The notes under the pieces are model-generated. The model had not been told where the DNA came from. It did not search any database and worked only from the letters and a program-made list of their open reading frames with translations. Positions 25,557-34,260 of a DNA stretch of 64,000 nt are shown here, in pieces. Source of the DNA: Sphingobacterium nematocida (GTDB taxonomy: Bacteria > Bacteroidota > Bacteroidia > Sphingobacteriales > Sphingobacteriaceae); assembly GCF_900168125.1 (NCBI RefSeq), contig NZ_FUZF01000004.1:1-64000 (forward strand), read 5' to 3'. Both the position numbers and the translations under genes were made by a program. Every line of letters starts with the position of its first letter. The first letter of the stretch is position 1.

Positions 25557-28289
25557 GTGAAATTCTCGTGGTATAAAATAAGGGTTATCATTGTCGTATT
25601 TGCTTGTCAAATGCTGACAAATCATGTCCATGCGCAAAATAGTGTGTACGGCCGGGTATTGGATAACAAGGGAAATCCAATCAAGTCTGTTAGCGTCCGA
25701 ATGACCAGTGAATCGGATACACTTCATAAAATAACAGATTTGCTCGGCAATTTTAACTTCGCAGATTTTAAAGGTAAGAATCTCCATTTTGATTATAAGA
25801 TGTTGGGGTATAAGAGTGCCAACAAATCAATGCTTGTTGCTGGAAATAATGTCCAACTAGAAGTTCCTACTGTTTATCTCGAACTATTTTCTTTGGAAAT
25901 ACCCGATGTTAATATCTTAAAGGTAATCCCTGTTGTCGTGAATGGAGATACTTTGCAATTTAATTTTAATGCTTTTGATTTTCGGAAAAACTCTTTGTTA
26001 GAAGACGCCTTGAAGGGGCTTCCGGGTTTTCAGGTGTTTCGAGATGGCTCTGTAACTTATAATGGAAAGCCAATTAAGAAAGTTAAAGTGGATAATAAGG
26101 ATTTTTTTGGAGGAGACCTATTGACGGCTACACGGAATCTGCCGGTTGATTTTATACAGAACCTGCAGGTGATTGATTTTTATGGTGATAAAGAGCAGGA
26201 AACGGGTATCAAAAGTGGCGAGCCGGAGAAAATACTGAATATAAGTCTGAAGGACGACCACAAGAAAATCTATTTTGGGCAGGCTACTGCTGGTGGAGGA
26301 ACCAACTCCAGGTATCTGGGAAGCTTTGGCGCAAATAAATTCGACGATGGTCGAGAGATTTCTATTTTGGGCTCTTTTAACAATACAAACACCAACTTGT
26401 TTAGCTTTGGCAATCCTGAGGGGGGAGATAGAAATCGCAACTCTATGGATATCGGTGAATATGCCGATCCTATTGACGGGCTTAACGAGGTGAGTTCTGC
26501 GGGGGTCAATGTATCGGATAAATGGGGGGAGCATACTTCATTTAATGCGGCATATAGTTTTGTGCGTCAAAAGAATGTAACGGATGGTATATCGAAGCTG
26601 ACTTCTACCTATGTCGGAAACACGATCACGAAAGAGGAGTCCTACAGGATGCGGAATATCGATCAGAATCATCGGATGAAATTTGGTTTTGATACAAAAT
26701 TTAAGAATGCGGACGTTCTGAAGATTGAGGGAAATCTTACTTTCAATCAACTGAATGGATCGAATAGAAAACGTACTAATCTGCGTAACTACGAAAAGAC
26801 CAATTCGGGGGAGTACCGTGATTCTACGTCACAAATCAGTCCAAATGGTGATCTTGAAGCCATGTACTCGAAATCATTTCAAAAGAAAGGCCGAAAACTG
26901 GTTGCGAATCTTTTATTAAACTCCAATAATGTAGAGAAGAGGGAGAGTGTATTTGAAGAGTACGATGAGATCGAAAATTACATCAAGTTAGATTCGTTGG
27001 ATAAGTTTCGTCAGGATCAATTTATCAAGCAGAACAACTATACCAATTCTACTAAAGCTTCGGTATCGTATGTAGAACCCTTTTTTGAACACAGTCTATT
27101 CGAATTTAGCTATGAATTTGATATCACGCGTATAGAAGCCATACGATTGGTAGAGGATAAGACTCCTTCTGTCGGACCTTTTATTATAGATTCGTTGACC
27201 GTGGATTACGATTATTTTTTTAGAAATAATAAAACTGGCGTAACGTATCAATATGAACCGAATAAACGGTTTAAAATGAATTTTGGGTTTGCTGTACAGC
27301 CCTTGTACATGGAGGGGAGATTGACAAAGGATAATGTCGTTTACAAGTATGAAAACATCAATTTAATGCCTAGTGCAAATGTTATTTATCGTTTTTCGAA
27401 AAATATGGACTGGCAAATGAATTATAAGGGCAAGAATAATCAACCTTATTTTAACCAGATAGCACCGGTTGTTGATAATACCAATTCGCGCAATATTATT
27501 ATTGGAAATCCAGGACTGAAAGCAGAATCGGCTCATCGTGTTGCGACTACTTTACGTAAGACATTTACGTCACGGATGCAGTACTTCGAGACAAACTTTG
27601 CTTACAATTTTATTTTAAACAAAATTGTAAGTGACAAGCGTTCGGCGACGAACTCAACTGTTCAGGAAACTACCTTTAAAAATACTTCCGGTTATTATGA
27701 CGTACGGTGGTATTATATGTTTAATACGCCCTTTATAAATGATGATTTTCAGTTGGATTTGACAGGAAATACCGACTATTACAACAATCTTTCTTTTATC
27801 GATGAGAAAAAGAGAACAACAAAACAATTGGTATTGACGCAGACTATGCAATTGAAATACGCATGGAGTGACTATGTGGAGTCTGTGTTTAATGCGAACT
27901 ATGTCTGGAATAATACACGCTACGATATTCCGTTTAAAACGAATATAAATGTAGAAACAATGTTCTGGGGGTTGGGGGCTAGAGGCTATCTGAATGATAA
28001 TCTTTCTTTGGGGCTTGAGATGTCTCAGCGCTACAATAATGGTTATACCAATAGTTTTATGAATGAGAATCAAACGATAATGAATGGTTTTGTAGAGTGG
28101 ACTTTCTTCCGTAATAAATCTGCTTTGTTAAGATTGCAGGGCTATGATTTGTTTGACCAGAACAAAGCGATGGGGATTTATTCGGAATATATAGGTAATG
28201 ATGTATACGAAGCAAAGAACAGTAGACTAGGGCGTTATTTTATGCTGTCATTGAATGTTCGGCTTCAAAAGTTTCCAAAAAAGAAATGA
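25557..28289 (+). CDS. Outer-membrane beta-barrel protein with N-terminal carboxypeptidase-regulatory-like domain
   Basis: About 910 residues. A GTG at 25557 is the best start (MKFSWYKIRVIIVVFACQM, then HVHAQ), giving a signal peptide; a TTG lies 3 bases earlier. Residues 27-100 form a CarboxypepD_reg-like Ig domain (VYGRVLDNKGNPIKSVSVRM), then a plug-like region (LEDALKGLPGFQVFRDGSVTYNGKPIKKVKVDNKDFFGGD) and a long barrel ending FMLSLNVRLQKFPKKK. It belongs to the TonB-receptor-like group with a degenerate plug. The ligand is unknown. It overlaps the next gene by 4 bases (ATGA). Confidence 0.82.
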   Translation: MKFSWYKIRVIIVVFACQMLTNHVHAQNSVYGRVLDNKGNPIKSVSVRMTSESDTLHKITDLLGNFNFADFKGKNLHFDYKMLGYKSANKSMLVAGNNVQLEVPTVYLELFSLEIPDVNILKVIPVVVNGDTLQFNFNAFDFRKNSLLEDALKGLPGFQVFRDGSVTYNGKPIKKVKVDNKDFFGGDLLTATRNLPVDFIQNLQVIDFYGDKEQETGIKSGEPEKILNISLKDDHKKIYFGQATAGGGTNSRYLGSFGANKFDDGREISILGSFNNTNTNLFSFGNPEGGDRNRNSMDIGEYADPIDGLNEVSSAGVNVSDKWGEHTSFNAAYSFVRQKNVTDGISKLTSTYVGNTITKEESYRMRNIDQNHRMKFGFDTKFKNADVLKIEGNLTFNQLNGSNRKRTNLRNYEKTNSGEYRDSTSQISPNGDLEAMYSKSFQKKGRKLVANLLLNSNNVEKRESVFEEYDEIENYIKLDSLDKFRQDQFIKQNNYTNSTKASVSYVEPFFEHSLFEFSYEFDITRIEAIRLVEDKTPSVGPFIIDSLTVDYDYFFRNNKTGVTYQYEPNKRFKMNFGFAVQPLYMEGRLTKDNVVYKYENINLMPSANVIYRFSKNMDWQMNYKGKNNQPYFNQIAPVVDNTNSRNIIIGNPGLKAESAHRVATTLRKTFTSRMQYFETNFAYNFILNKIVSDKRSATNSTVQETTFKNTSGYYDVRWYYMFNTPFINDDFQLDLTGNTDYYNNLSFIDEKKRTTKQLVLTQTMQLKYAWSDYVESVFNANYVWNNTRYDIPFKTNINVETMFWGLGARGYLNDNLSLGLEMSQRYNNGYTNSFMNENQTIMNGFVEWTFFRNKSALLRLQGYDLFDQNKAMGIYSEYIGNDVYEAKNSRLGRYFMLSLNVRLQKFPKKK

Positions 28290-29257
28290 TGAAGGCTGTG
28301 GTGATAACGCAAGTAGGCGGACCCGAGGTACTAAGGGTGGAGGAGCGACCAACTCCGGTATTGCGAGACAATGAGGTGCTTATCGAGGTGAGGGCAGCAG
28401 GGGTCAATAGACCCGATATTTTTCAGCGTAAAGGTAATTATCCGGCTCCCGCCGGTGTCGTTGCTGATATCCCGGGACTGGAAGTGGCTGGCGTAATCGT
28501 TGATATGAACGGAGCTTGTGGGGATTTGAAGATCGGCGACAGGGTGATGGCTTTGGTGGCTGGCGGAGGGTATGCGCAATACGTTGCTGTGGATGCTGGT
28601 ATCTGTTTGGTGATTCCGGATGATCTATCTTATGAAGAAGCGGCCGGTATGCCTGAGACGCTTTTTACGGTATGGCACAATGTTTTTGAACGGGGCAGAC
28701 TGGCTTCGGGAGAACGTTTCCTTGTACATGGTGGGGCAGGTGGCATTGGTAGCACTGCCATTCAACTGGCACGACTTTGGGGAGCTGAGGTGTTTACTAC
28801 TGTTGGTTCTTCGGATAAGGTTTTATTTGTCAAAGCATTGGGAGCTTCTCATGTCATTGATTATTCAGGTTTGGATTTTGAAATGACCTGGAAAGGAATT
28901 GGAATGGATGTTATTTTAGATAGTATTGGAGGTGCTTATTTCAATAAAAACATTAATCTTTTGGCGGAAGAGGGGCGGCTTGTTATGATCAATGCTATGG
29001 AAGGTGCAAAGGTTGAATTGAACTTGATGAAGGTAATGTTGAAACGTATTCATATCACAGGAAGTACATTGCGTAGCCGCTCCATAGCGTTTAAGCGAAA
29101 TCTAACAAATTCCATCCGACAGGAGGTTATGCCTTGGGTGGCTTCTGGCGCCTATAAAACTCACCTAGCCGCGTGTTTTCCGTATGATAAGGCCAATCTT
29201 GCGCATGAACTAATGGAGAGTCGGGGATTTCATGGAAAGATTATATTGACTTTTTGA
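28286..29257 (+). CDS. NAD(P)H:quinone oxidoreductase, zinc-free MDR family (PIG3-like)
   Basis: 323 residues, the usual length. GroES-like N-terminal domain (MKAVVITQVGGPEVLRVEE, AAGVNRPDIFQRKGNYP), then the nucleotide-binding motif VHGGAGGIGSTAIQLARLWGAEV near residues 146-168. Catalytic-zinc cysteines of alcohol dehydrogenases are absent, and the NRPDIFQRKG segment is typical of the PIG3 group. These enzymes reduce quinones or activated double bonds with NADPH. The ATG overlaps the stop of the barrel gene, so both are translated from one message, although their functional link is unclear. Confidence 0.9.
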   Translation: MMKAVVITQVGGPEVLRVEERPTPVLRDNEVLIEVRAAGVNRPDIFQRKGNYPAPAGVVADIPGLEVAGVIVDMNGACGDLKIGDRVMALVAGGGYAQYVAVDAGICLVIPDDLSYEEAAGMPETLFTVWHNVFERGRLASGERFLVHGGAGGIGSTAIQLARLWGAEVFTTVGSSDKVLFVKALGASHVIDYSGLDFEMTWKGIGMDVILDSIGGAYFNKNINLLAEEGRLVMINAMEGAKVELNLMKVMLKRIHITGSTLRSRSIAFKRNLTNSIRQEVMPWVASGAYKTHLAACFPYDKANLAHELMESRGFHGKIILTF

Positions 29258-29260
29258 TGT

Positions 29261-29278
29261 TGCTAAAATAATTTAGCA
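29261..29278 (+). terminator. Weak terminator before the GH92 gene
   Basis: TGCTAAA (29261-29267) and TTTAGCA (29272-29278) form a 7-bp AT-rich stem followed by GTTTTG. It is short, so termination may be partial. Confidence 0.35.
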
Positions 29279-29331
29279 GTTTTGTATTGTTGGAATATTT
29301 TATGATATTTATATTTTCAAATATAACCAGC

Positions 29332-31617
29332 ATGAAACTGAATCTAATCTTATCCTTAGTACTTGCGTTGTTTATCCAATCTAGTTTTGCTCAAAAGATT
29401 GGTAAAATTGGTGATCCTTTAGATTATGTGAGTACGTTAGTAGGTACACAGTCTACTTATTTTTTGTCCAGTGGTAATACCTATCCGGCAATAGCGGTGC
29501 CTTGGGGAATGAATTTCTGGAGTCCACAGACCGGAAAAATGGGCGACGGATGGATGTATACCTATACAGCAGAAAAGATTCGAGGATTTAAACAGACGCA
29601 TCAGCCTTCGCCATGGATGAATGATTATGGGCAGTTTAGTATTATGGCTATGGTGGGCAAAGCTACATTCGATGAGAATAAACGTGCTAGCTATTTCTCC
29701 CATAAGGCCGAAATCGCAAAACCGCATTATTACTCGGTATATTTGGCCGATTATGATACTAAAGTGGAGATTACACCGACCGAACGGGCTGCTTATTTCC
29801 GATTTACTTTTCCTAAAACTGATTCTGCTTTTGTTCTTATCGATGCTTTTGATAAAGGCTCCTTTGTTGAGGTGTTTCCCAATGAGAACAAGATTATAGG
29901 CTACTCTACAAAAAATAGTGGAGGAGTTCCCGAGAATTTTAAGAATTATTTTGTGTTACAATTTGATCGTTCATTCGTCAATGTATCAACTTTCGCAGAT
30001 TCAGTGATGCAGGATGGACGAGTCAAAATCAAGGCCGAACACGTGGGAGCGATTGTCGGGTTGCGCTCTAAAGGTAAATCTGATCAGGTTCTGGTGAAAG
30101 TGGCTTCTTCATTTATCTCGCATGAACAAGCTGATTTGAATTTAAGAGAATTGGATGGCCTTAGTTTTGATCAAGCGGTCCAGAAAGGTGCTGCTATCTG
30201 GAATAAGGAGCTGGGCAAGTTGGAGATCGAGGGAGGTAATATTGATCAAGTGCGCACATTCTACTCTTGTCTGTACCGTTCATTACTTTTTCCGAGGATG
30301 TTTTATGAGCATGACGCCACGGGCAAGGTCGTGCATTATTCTCCTTATAATGGGCAGGTATTGCCCGGATATATGTTTACCGATACTGGGTTTTGGGATA
30401 CTTTCAGGGCTTTATTCCCGTTTCTCAACCTCATGTATCCAGAAGTAAGTCTTAAGATGCAGGAAGGGCTTGTAAATGCTTATAAGGAGGGTGGCTGGTT
30501 GCCAGAGTGGGCTAGTCCTGGCTACAGAAACATCATGGTAGGTAATAACTCGGCCTCTATTGTGGCAGATGCTTGGATTAAAGGGGTACGCTCCAAAGAT
30601 ATTGAGGTTTTATATGAAGCGGTCAAAAAAGGTTCTTTAAAAGAGGGACCGATTACTGCTGTAGGCCGCGCTGGTGCATCTTATTACAATGAATTAGGCT
30701 ATGTACCTTATGATGTCAAAATACATGAAAATACGGCCCGAAGCCTGGAGTATGCGTATGATGATTTTTCTATATACCAACTGGCCAAAGCTCTAAATAA
30801 AGACAAAACTGATTTAGAATTCTACAAAGAGCGGTCGTTTAACTATAAAAAGCTGTTTGATCCAGCGACAGGTTTAATGCGGGGTAAGAATAAAGATGGT
30901 TCGTTTCAAAAACCTTTTAATCCATTTAAATGGGGAGATGCATTTACGGAGGGTAACAGTTGGCACTACAGTTGGTCTGTCTTTCAGGACTTTGAAGGTT
31001 TAGCACAGTTAATGGGGGGACACCGTGCATTGGAAACAAAGCTTGATTCTGTGTTCGCTTTGCCACCGATTTTTGACGATTCTTATTACGGATTTCCGAT
31101 TCACGAGATCAGAGAGATGCAGATTGCAAACATGGGACAATATGCACATGGTAACCAACCTATACAACATATGCCTTACGTTTATAATTATGTAGGTGCA
31201 CCTTGGAAGACACAGTATTGGGTCCGTGAGACAATGAATAGAATGTATACTCCCAATCCTGATGGCTACTGTGGCGATGAAGATAATGGACAGACTTCGG
31301 CTTGGTATGTTTTTTCAGCTCTAGGTTTCTATCCTGTTACACCAGCTACGGACGAGTATATCGTAGGTACCCCGCTTTTTGATAAAGTTACATTGCATTT
31401 GGATGGTGGTAAGGAATTGGTTATCAAATCCGAAAACAATTCTGAGGATCACCGTTATATCAAGTCAATGACAGTCAATGGTAAGAGTTATACCAAAAAC
31501 TACCTGCGTCATAGCGAACTAGTAAAAGGCGGAACTGTAAACTTTTTGATGGATGGTACGCCTAATAAAAATAGGGGGGTAAATGCTGAAGATAGGCCAT
31601 TCTCATTAAGTAAATAA
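29332..31617 (+). CDS. GH92-family alpha-mannosidase, secreted
   Basis: About 761 residues from the ATG at 29332, which begins a signal peptide (MKLNLILSLVLALFIQSSFAQ). GH92 hallmarks include DYVSTLVGTQ near the mature start, GNTYPAIAVPWGMNFWSPQTG, and CGDEDNGQTSAWYVFSALGF near residue 645. GH92 enzymes are calcium-dependent exo-mannosidases that trim mannose from N-glycans or yeast mannan. It ends just before the AraC gene of the fucose locus, separated by a convergent terminator, so it may or may not belong to the same glycan programme. Confidence 0.93.
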   Translation: MKLNLILSLVLALFIQSSFAQKIGKIGDPLDYVSTLVGTQSTYFLSSGNTYPAIAVPWGMNFWSPQTGKMGDGWMYTYTAEKIRGFKQTHQPSPWMNDYGQFSIMAMVGKATFDENKRASYFSHKAEIAKPHYYSVYLADYDTKVEITPTERAAYFRFTFPKTDSAFVLIDAFDKGSFVEVFPNENKIIGYSTKNSGGVPENFKNYFVLQFDRSFVNVSTFADSVMQDGRVKIKAEHVGAIVGLRSKGKSDQVLVKVASSFISHEQADLNLRELDGLSFDQAVQKGAAIWNKELGKLEIEGGNIDQVRTFYSCLYRSLLFPRMFYEHDATGKVVHYSPYNGQVLPGYMFTDTGFWDTFRALFPFLNLMYPEVSLKMQEGLVNAYKEGGWLPEWASPGYRNIMVGNNSASIVADAWIKGVRSKDIEVLYEAVKKGSLKEGPITAVGRAGASYYNELGYVPYDVKIHENTARSLEYAYDDFSIYQLAKALNKDKTDLEFYKERSFNYKKLFDPATGLMRGKNKDGSFQKPFNPFKWGDAFTEGNSWHYSWSVFQDFEGLAQLMGGHRALETKLDSVFALPPIFDDSYYGFPIHEIREMQIANMGQYAHGNQPIQHMPYVYNYVGAPWKTQYWVRETMNRMYTPNPDGYCGDEDNGQTSAWYVFSALGFYPVTPATDEYIVGTPLFDKVTLHLDGGKELVIKSENNSEDHRYIKSMTVNGKSYTKNYLRHSELVKGGTVNFLMDGTPNKNRGVNAEDRPFSLSK

Positions 31618-31623
31618 TCGAAT

Positions 31624-31660
31624 GGCTGGTGTTTCGTTTTTGGAGAGCGAAACACCAGCC
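31624..31660. terminator. Bidirectional terminator between GH92 and araC-type genes
   Basis: GGCTGGTGTTTCG (31624-31636) and CGAAACACCAGCC (31648-31660), a perfect 13-bp stem with T-rich sequence after it on the plus strand. It abuts the last codon of the minus-strand regulator. Confidence 0.9.
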
Positions 31661-32512
31661 TTAATTTTTTCGGTATTCCGTAGGCGTTACATTTAGTTGT
31701 TCTTTAAAGGTTTTGTGAAAGCTTACAAAATTATTGAAGCCACTGTCGTAGCAAATTTCTTTGAGACTAAGACTGGTGTTTTTTAGCAGACGGCAAGCGT
31801 GTGCAACGCGGATTTCACTGACAAATTGTATGGGCGTCTTTCCCGTCTTATATTTAAAATACCGACAGAAGGAGTTCTTAGTCATCTTGGCCTGATTGGC
31901 TAATTTGCTGAGCTCAATTTTACCCTTATAGTATTCACGGATATAATTCATGACATCATTCATCCTGCGCTCGTCATTGGAATGATTGAGGATGGCATAG
32001 TTACTACTCACAAGTTTTTCATAGGGAAGAGCCGCGTATTGGGCCAAGATCTGAAGTAAAGAAGTGAACTTTAATACACCTTCTGCGTCCAGCATGGATT
32101 TAAGGTGCTGTCCCAATGAAGGAGGAGCTGCCTCCCTAACCATTAATCCTTTTTCTGAATCCTGTATTAACTGCTTGAGCAGTGCGAGTTCGGGGAGGTT
32201 GAAAAAATCCGAACCGGCGAAGTCTTTTTTGAAATGGACTACTATACAGTCTATAGGGTCGTCTAGATAATCGTTTCTTAAGTTTTCAAATAACCAGTAA
32301 TGTGGTAGATTAGGGCCTATCAGGACTACATCTCCTTCAGTGAAGTTTTGAATGCAGTCGCCTATAAAAAGCGTTCCCGAACCTTTGTATATCCATATAA
32401 ATTCAAGCTCCTCGTGGTAGTGCCAGCTGTTGTGATTGCGCGGATAGCTATCCTGACGGATATGAAAACTATTGTAATAGGTGCGGTCCAGTGAAAGTTG
32501 CTTCAGTTTCAT
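31661..32512 (-). CDS. AraC-family regulator, probable L-fucose regulator
   Basis: 283 residues. The N-terminal half is a cupin-like sensor (SWHYHEELEFIWIYKGSGTLFIGD, then EGDVVLIGPNLPHYW). The C-terminal 100 residues are the AraC/XylS double helix-turn-helix (MNDVMNYIREYYKGKIELSKLANQAKMTKNSFCRYFKYKTGKTPIQFVSEIRVAHACRLL and the second helix pair to the end). It is divergent from fucP with 147 bases between, which contain a two-copy direct repeat. Control of the fucose operon is inferred from position. The ligand is not known but is likely fucose or a pathway intermediate. Confidence 0.88.
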   Translation of the reverse strand: MKLKQLSLDRTYYNSFHIRQDSYPRNHNSWHYHEELEFIWIYKGSGTLFIGDCIQNFTEGDVVLIGPNLPHYWLFENLRNDYLDDPIDCIVVHFKKDFAGSDFFNLPELALLKQLIQDSEKGLMVREAAPPSLGQHLKSMLDAEGVLKFTSLLQILAQYAALPYEKLVSSNYAILNHSNDERRMNDVMNYIREYYKGKIELSKLANQAKMTKNSFCRYFKYKTGKTPIQFVSEIRVAHACRLLKNTSLSLKEICYDSGFNNFVSFHKTFKEQLNVTPTEYRKN

Positions 32513-32567
32513 TTTTGAAATTAGTTAACTTTATATTCAAATATAGTTATTGTTTTTTTTAGATGCT

Positions 32568-32603
32568 GGTAAAATAGTTTATTTATATGGTAAATTGGTT
32601 TAT
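32568..32603 (+). promoter_or_regulatory. Two-site direct repeat upstream of fucP, AraC-type operator candidate
   Basis: GGTAAAATAGTTTAT (32568-32582) and GGTAAATTGGTTTAT (32589-32603) differ at two of 15 positions. Their period is 21 bases, two helical turns, which fits binding by the two subunits of an AraC-type dimer. They lie 57 bases before the fucP start. Confidence 0.65.
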
Positions 32604-32659
32604 GTTTTAATGGAGAAATATAACGTATTTAGTGTCTACCAATATAATCCATTGCTGCT

Positions 32660-33916
32660 ATGACACAAGTAAAGAAGTACACATTTGCAATTATCTTAAT
32701 AACGTCCTTGTTTTTCTTTTGGGGCTTTATTCATAATCTTGATCCGATTTTAATCAAGCATCTGCGGAGTGCTTTCAGTTTGACCCATTTTCAGGCTTCT
32801 CTGGTAGACTCAGCTGTTTTTATAGCCTATTTCTTTTTAGCTATTCCTGCAGGTATGATCATGAAACGTTATGGTTATAAGTCAGGTATTCTAGTTGGAC
32901 TTTCCTTATTCGCCTTGGGCTGCTTTTTATTTATTCCCGCAGCCAATACCATCAGTTATCCATTCTTTCTAGGGGCTTTGTTTGTCCTTTCTTGTGGATT
33001 GACTATATTGGAGACGGCAGCAAATCCTTACATTACGGTTTTGGGAGAACCAGCCAAGGCTACACAGCGGTTGAATTTTGCCCAATCTTTCAATGGGCTG
33101 GCTGCCTCTGTGGCACCGATCGTCGGTGGGGTGTTTATACTTGCCGAAGAACCTAAATCTGCTGCGGAGTTGGCTTCTATGACGGAACAGGCTAAGACGG
33201 CTTATATTCAGGCTGAAACCTCGTTGGTAAAAGGTCCTTATCTCATTTTAGGACTTCTTATCCTTTTTGTAGCTGTACTGTTCTTTTTAACAAAGCTGCC
33301 CGAGATTAAGGAGGAGGAAGGTGAGTCGTCAAAAGGTTTTCTCGGGGCATTGCGTCATAAAAATGTACGATGGGGCGTGTTGGCTCAGTTTTTTTACGTT
33401 GGCGCACAGATCTATGTATTTAGCTTTTTGTTGGTATTTGCAGAAGATGCATTAGGTATGAGTGGTCAGGATGGTAAATATTATGCAGGATTAGCCGGGT
33501 TTCTATTTATGATAGGTCGTTTTATAGGTACTTTTTTTATGCGTTATGTGAAGCCCTATAAGTTGCTGATTATCTATAGTGTTATCGCTATCCTTTTGTG
33601 CCTGGTTGTTATTTACGGCACAGGGTTGGTGACATTGTATGCATTGGTGGGGATCACATTTTTTATGTCCATCATGTTTCCCACTATTTTTGCGTTGGGC
33701 ATTGAGGGTACTGGAGCCGATACCAAGTCTGCATCTAGCCTCATTATCATGTCTATCGTGGGAGGAGCCGTTATTCCTCCGTTAGCGAGTAAAGTGACGG
33801 ATATCACGGGAAATATTCATTTGTCTTATTACATTACCTTACTTTGTTTCATCGTAGTTTTGTTCTTCGCGTGGAATAATAAAGGAAAAGAAGCTATAAG
33901 TGGTACACAAGAGTAA
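32660..33916 (+). CDS. fucP: L-fucose:H+ symporter FucP (major facilitator superfamily)
   Basis: 418 residues with 12 predicted membrane helices. FucP-family signatures are LFFFWGFIHNLDPILIKHL in helix 1, LTILETAANPYITVLG (containing the conserved Glu of the transport site) and NFAQSFNGLAASVAPIVGG. It imports L-fucose with protons across the inner membrane. It is first in a run of eight same-strand genes with short gaps that make up the fucose pathway. The long soluble loop between helices 6 and 7 (LPEIKEEEGESSKGFLGALRHKNV) is normal for the family. Confidence 0.92.
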   Translation: MTQVKKYTFAIILITSLFFFWGFIHNLDPILIKHLRSAFSLTHFQASLVDSAVFIAYFFLAIPAGMIMKRYGYKSGILVGLSLFALGCFLFIPAANTISYPFFLGALFVLSCGLTILETAANPYITVLGEPAKATQRLNFAQSFNGLAASVAPIVGGVFILAEEPKSAAELASMTEQAKTAYIQAETSLVKGPYLILGLLILFVAVLFFLTKLPEIKEEEGESSKGFLGALRHKNVRWGVLAQFFYVGAQIYVFSFLLVFAEDALGMSGQDGKYYAGLAGFLFMIGRFIGTFFMRYVKPYKLLIIYSVIAILLCLVVIYGTGLVTLYALVGITFFMSIMFPTIFALGIEGTGADTKSASSLIIMSIVGGAVIPPLASKVTDITGNIHLSYYITLLCFIVVLFFAWNNKGKEAISGTQE

Positions 33917-33928
33917 AAAATATAGTAT

Positions 33929-34258
33929 ATGAACACATATGCACTGGCATTGGATCTGCAGAATGATCCAGTTTTGATTGAAGAATACGAAAATTATCAT
34001 CGGGCAGTATGGCCAGAGATAAAGGAATCTATAACGAGCTCCGGTATCGTTTCGATGGAGATATATCGCTTTGGAAATAGGTTATTTATGTTAATGAATG
34101 TAACTGATGACTTTAGTTTTGAGCGGAAGGGGGAGATGGATGCTGCCAACAAAAAGGTTCAGGAGTGGGAGGCATTGATGTGGAAATATCAAAGCGCTAT
34201 TCCTGGCGCTAAGGAGGGCGAGAAGTGGGTGATAATGGATAAAATATTTGAATTGTAA
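33929..34258 (+). CDS. L-fucose/L-rhamnose mutarotase (RhaM-like)
   Basis: 109 residues, the RhaM/DUF718 length, with RHAM-like sequence: YENYHRAVWPEIKESITSSGIVSMEIYRFGNRLFMLM. The conserved His is in YHRAVWPE. Such proteins interconvert the alpha and beta anomers of the 6-deoxy sugar. Given the neighbours, fucose is the likely substrate. It lies 12 bases after fucP and 2 bases before the dehydratase. Confidence 0.85.
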   Translation: MNTYALALDLQNDPVLIEEYENYHRAVWPEIKESITSSGIVSMEIYRFGNRLFMLMNVTDDFSFERKGEMDAANKKVQEWEALMWKYQSAIPGAKEGEKWVIMDKIFEL

Positions 34259-34260
34259 TC

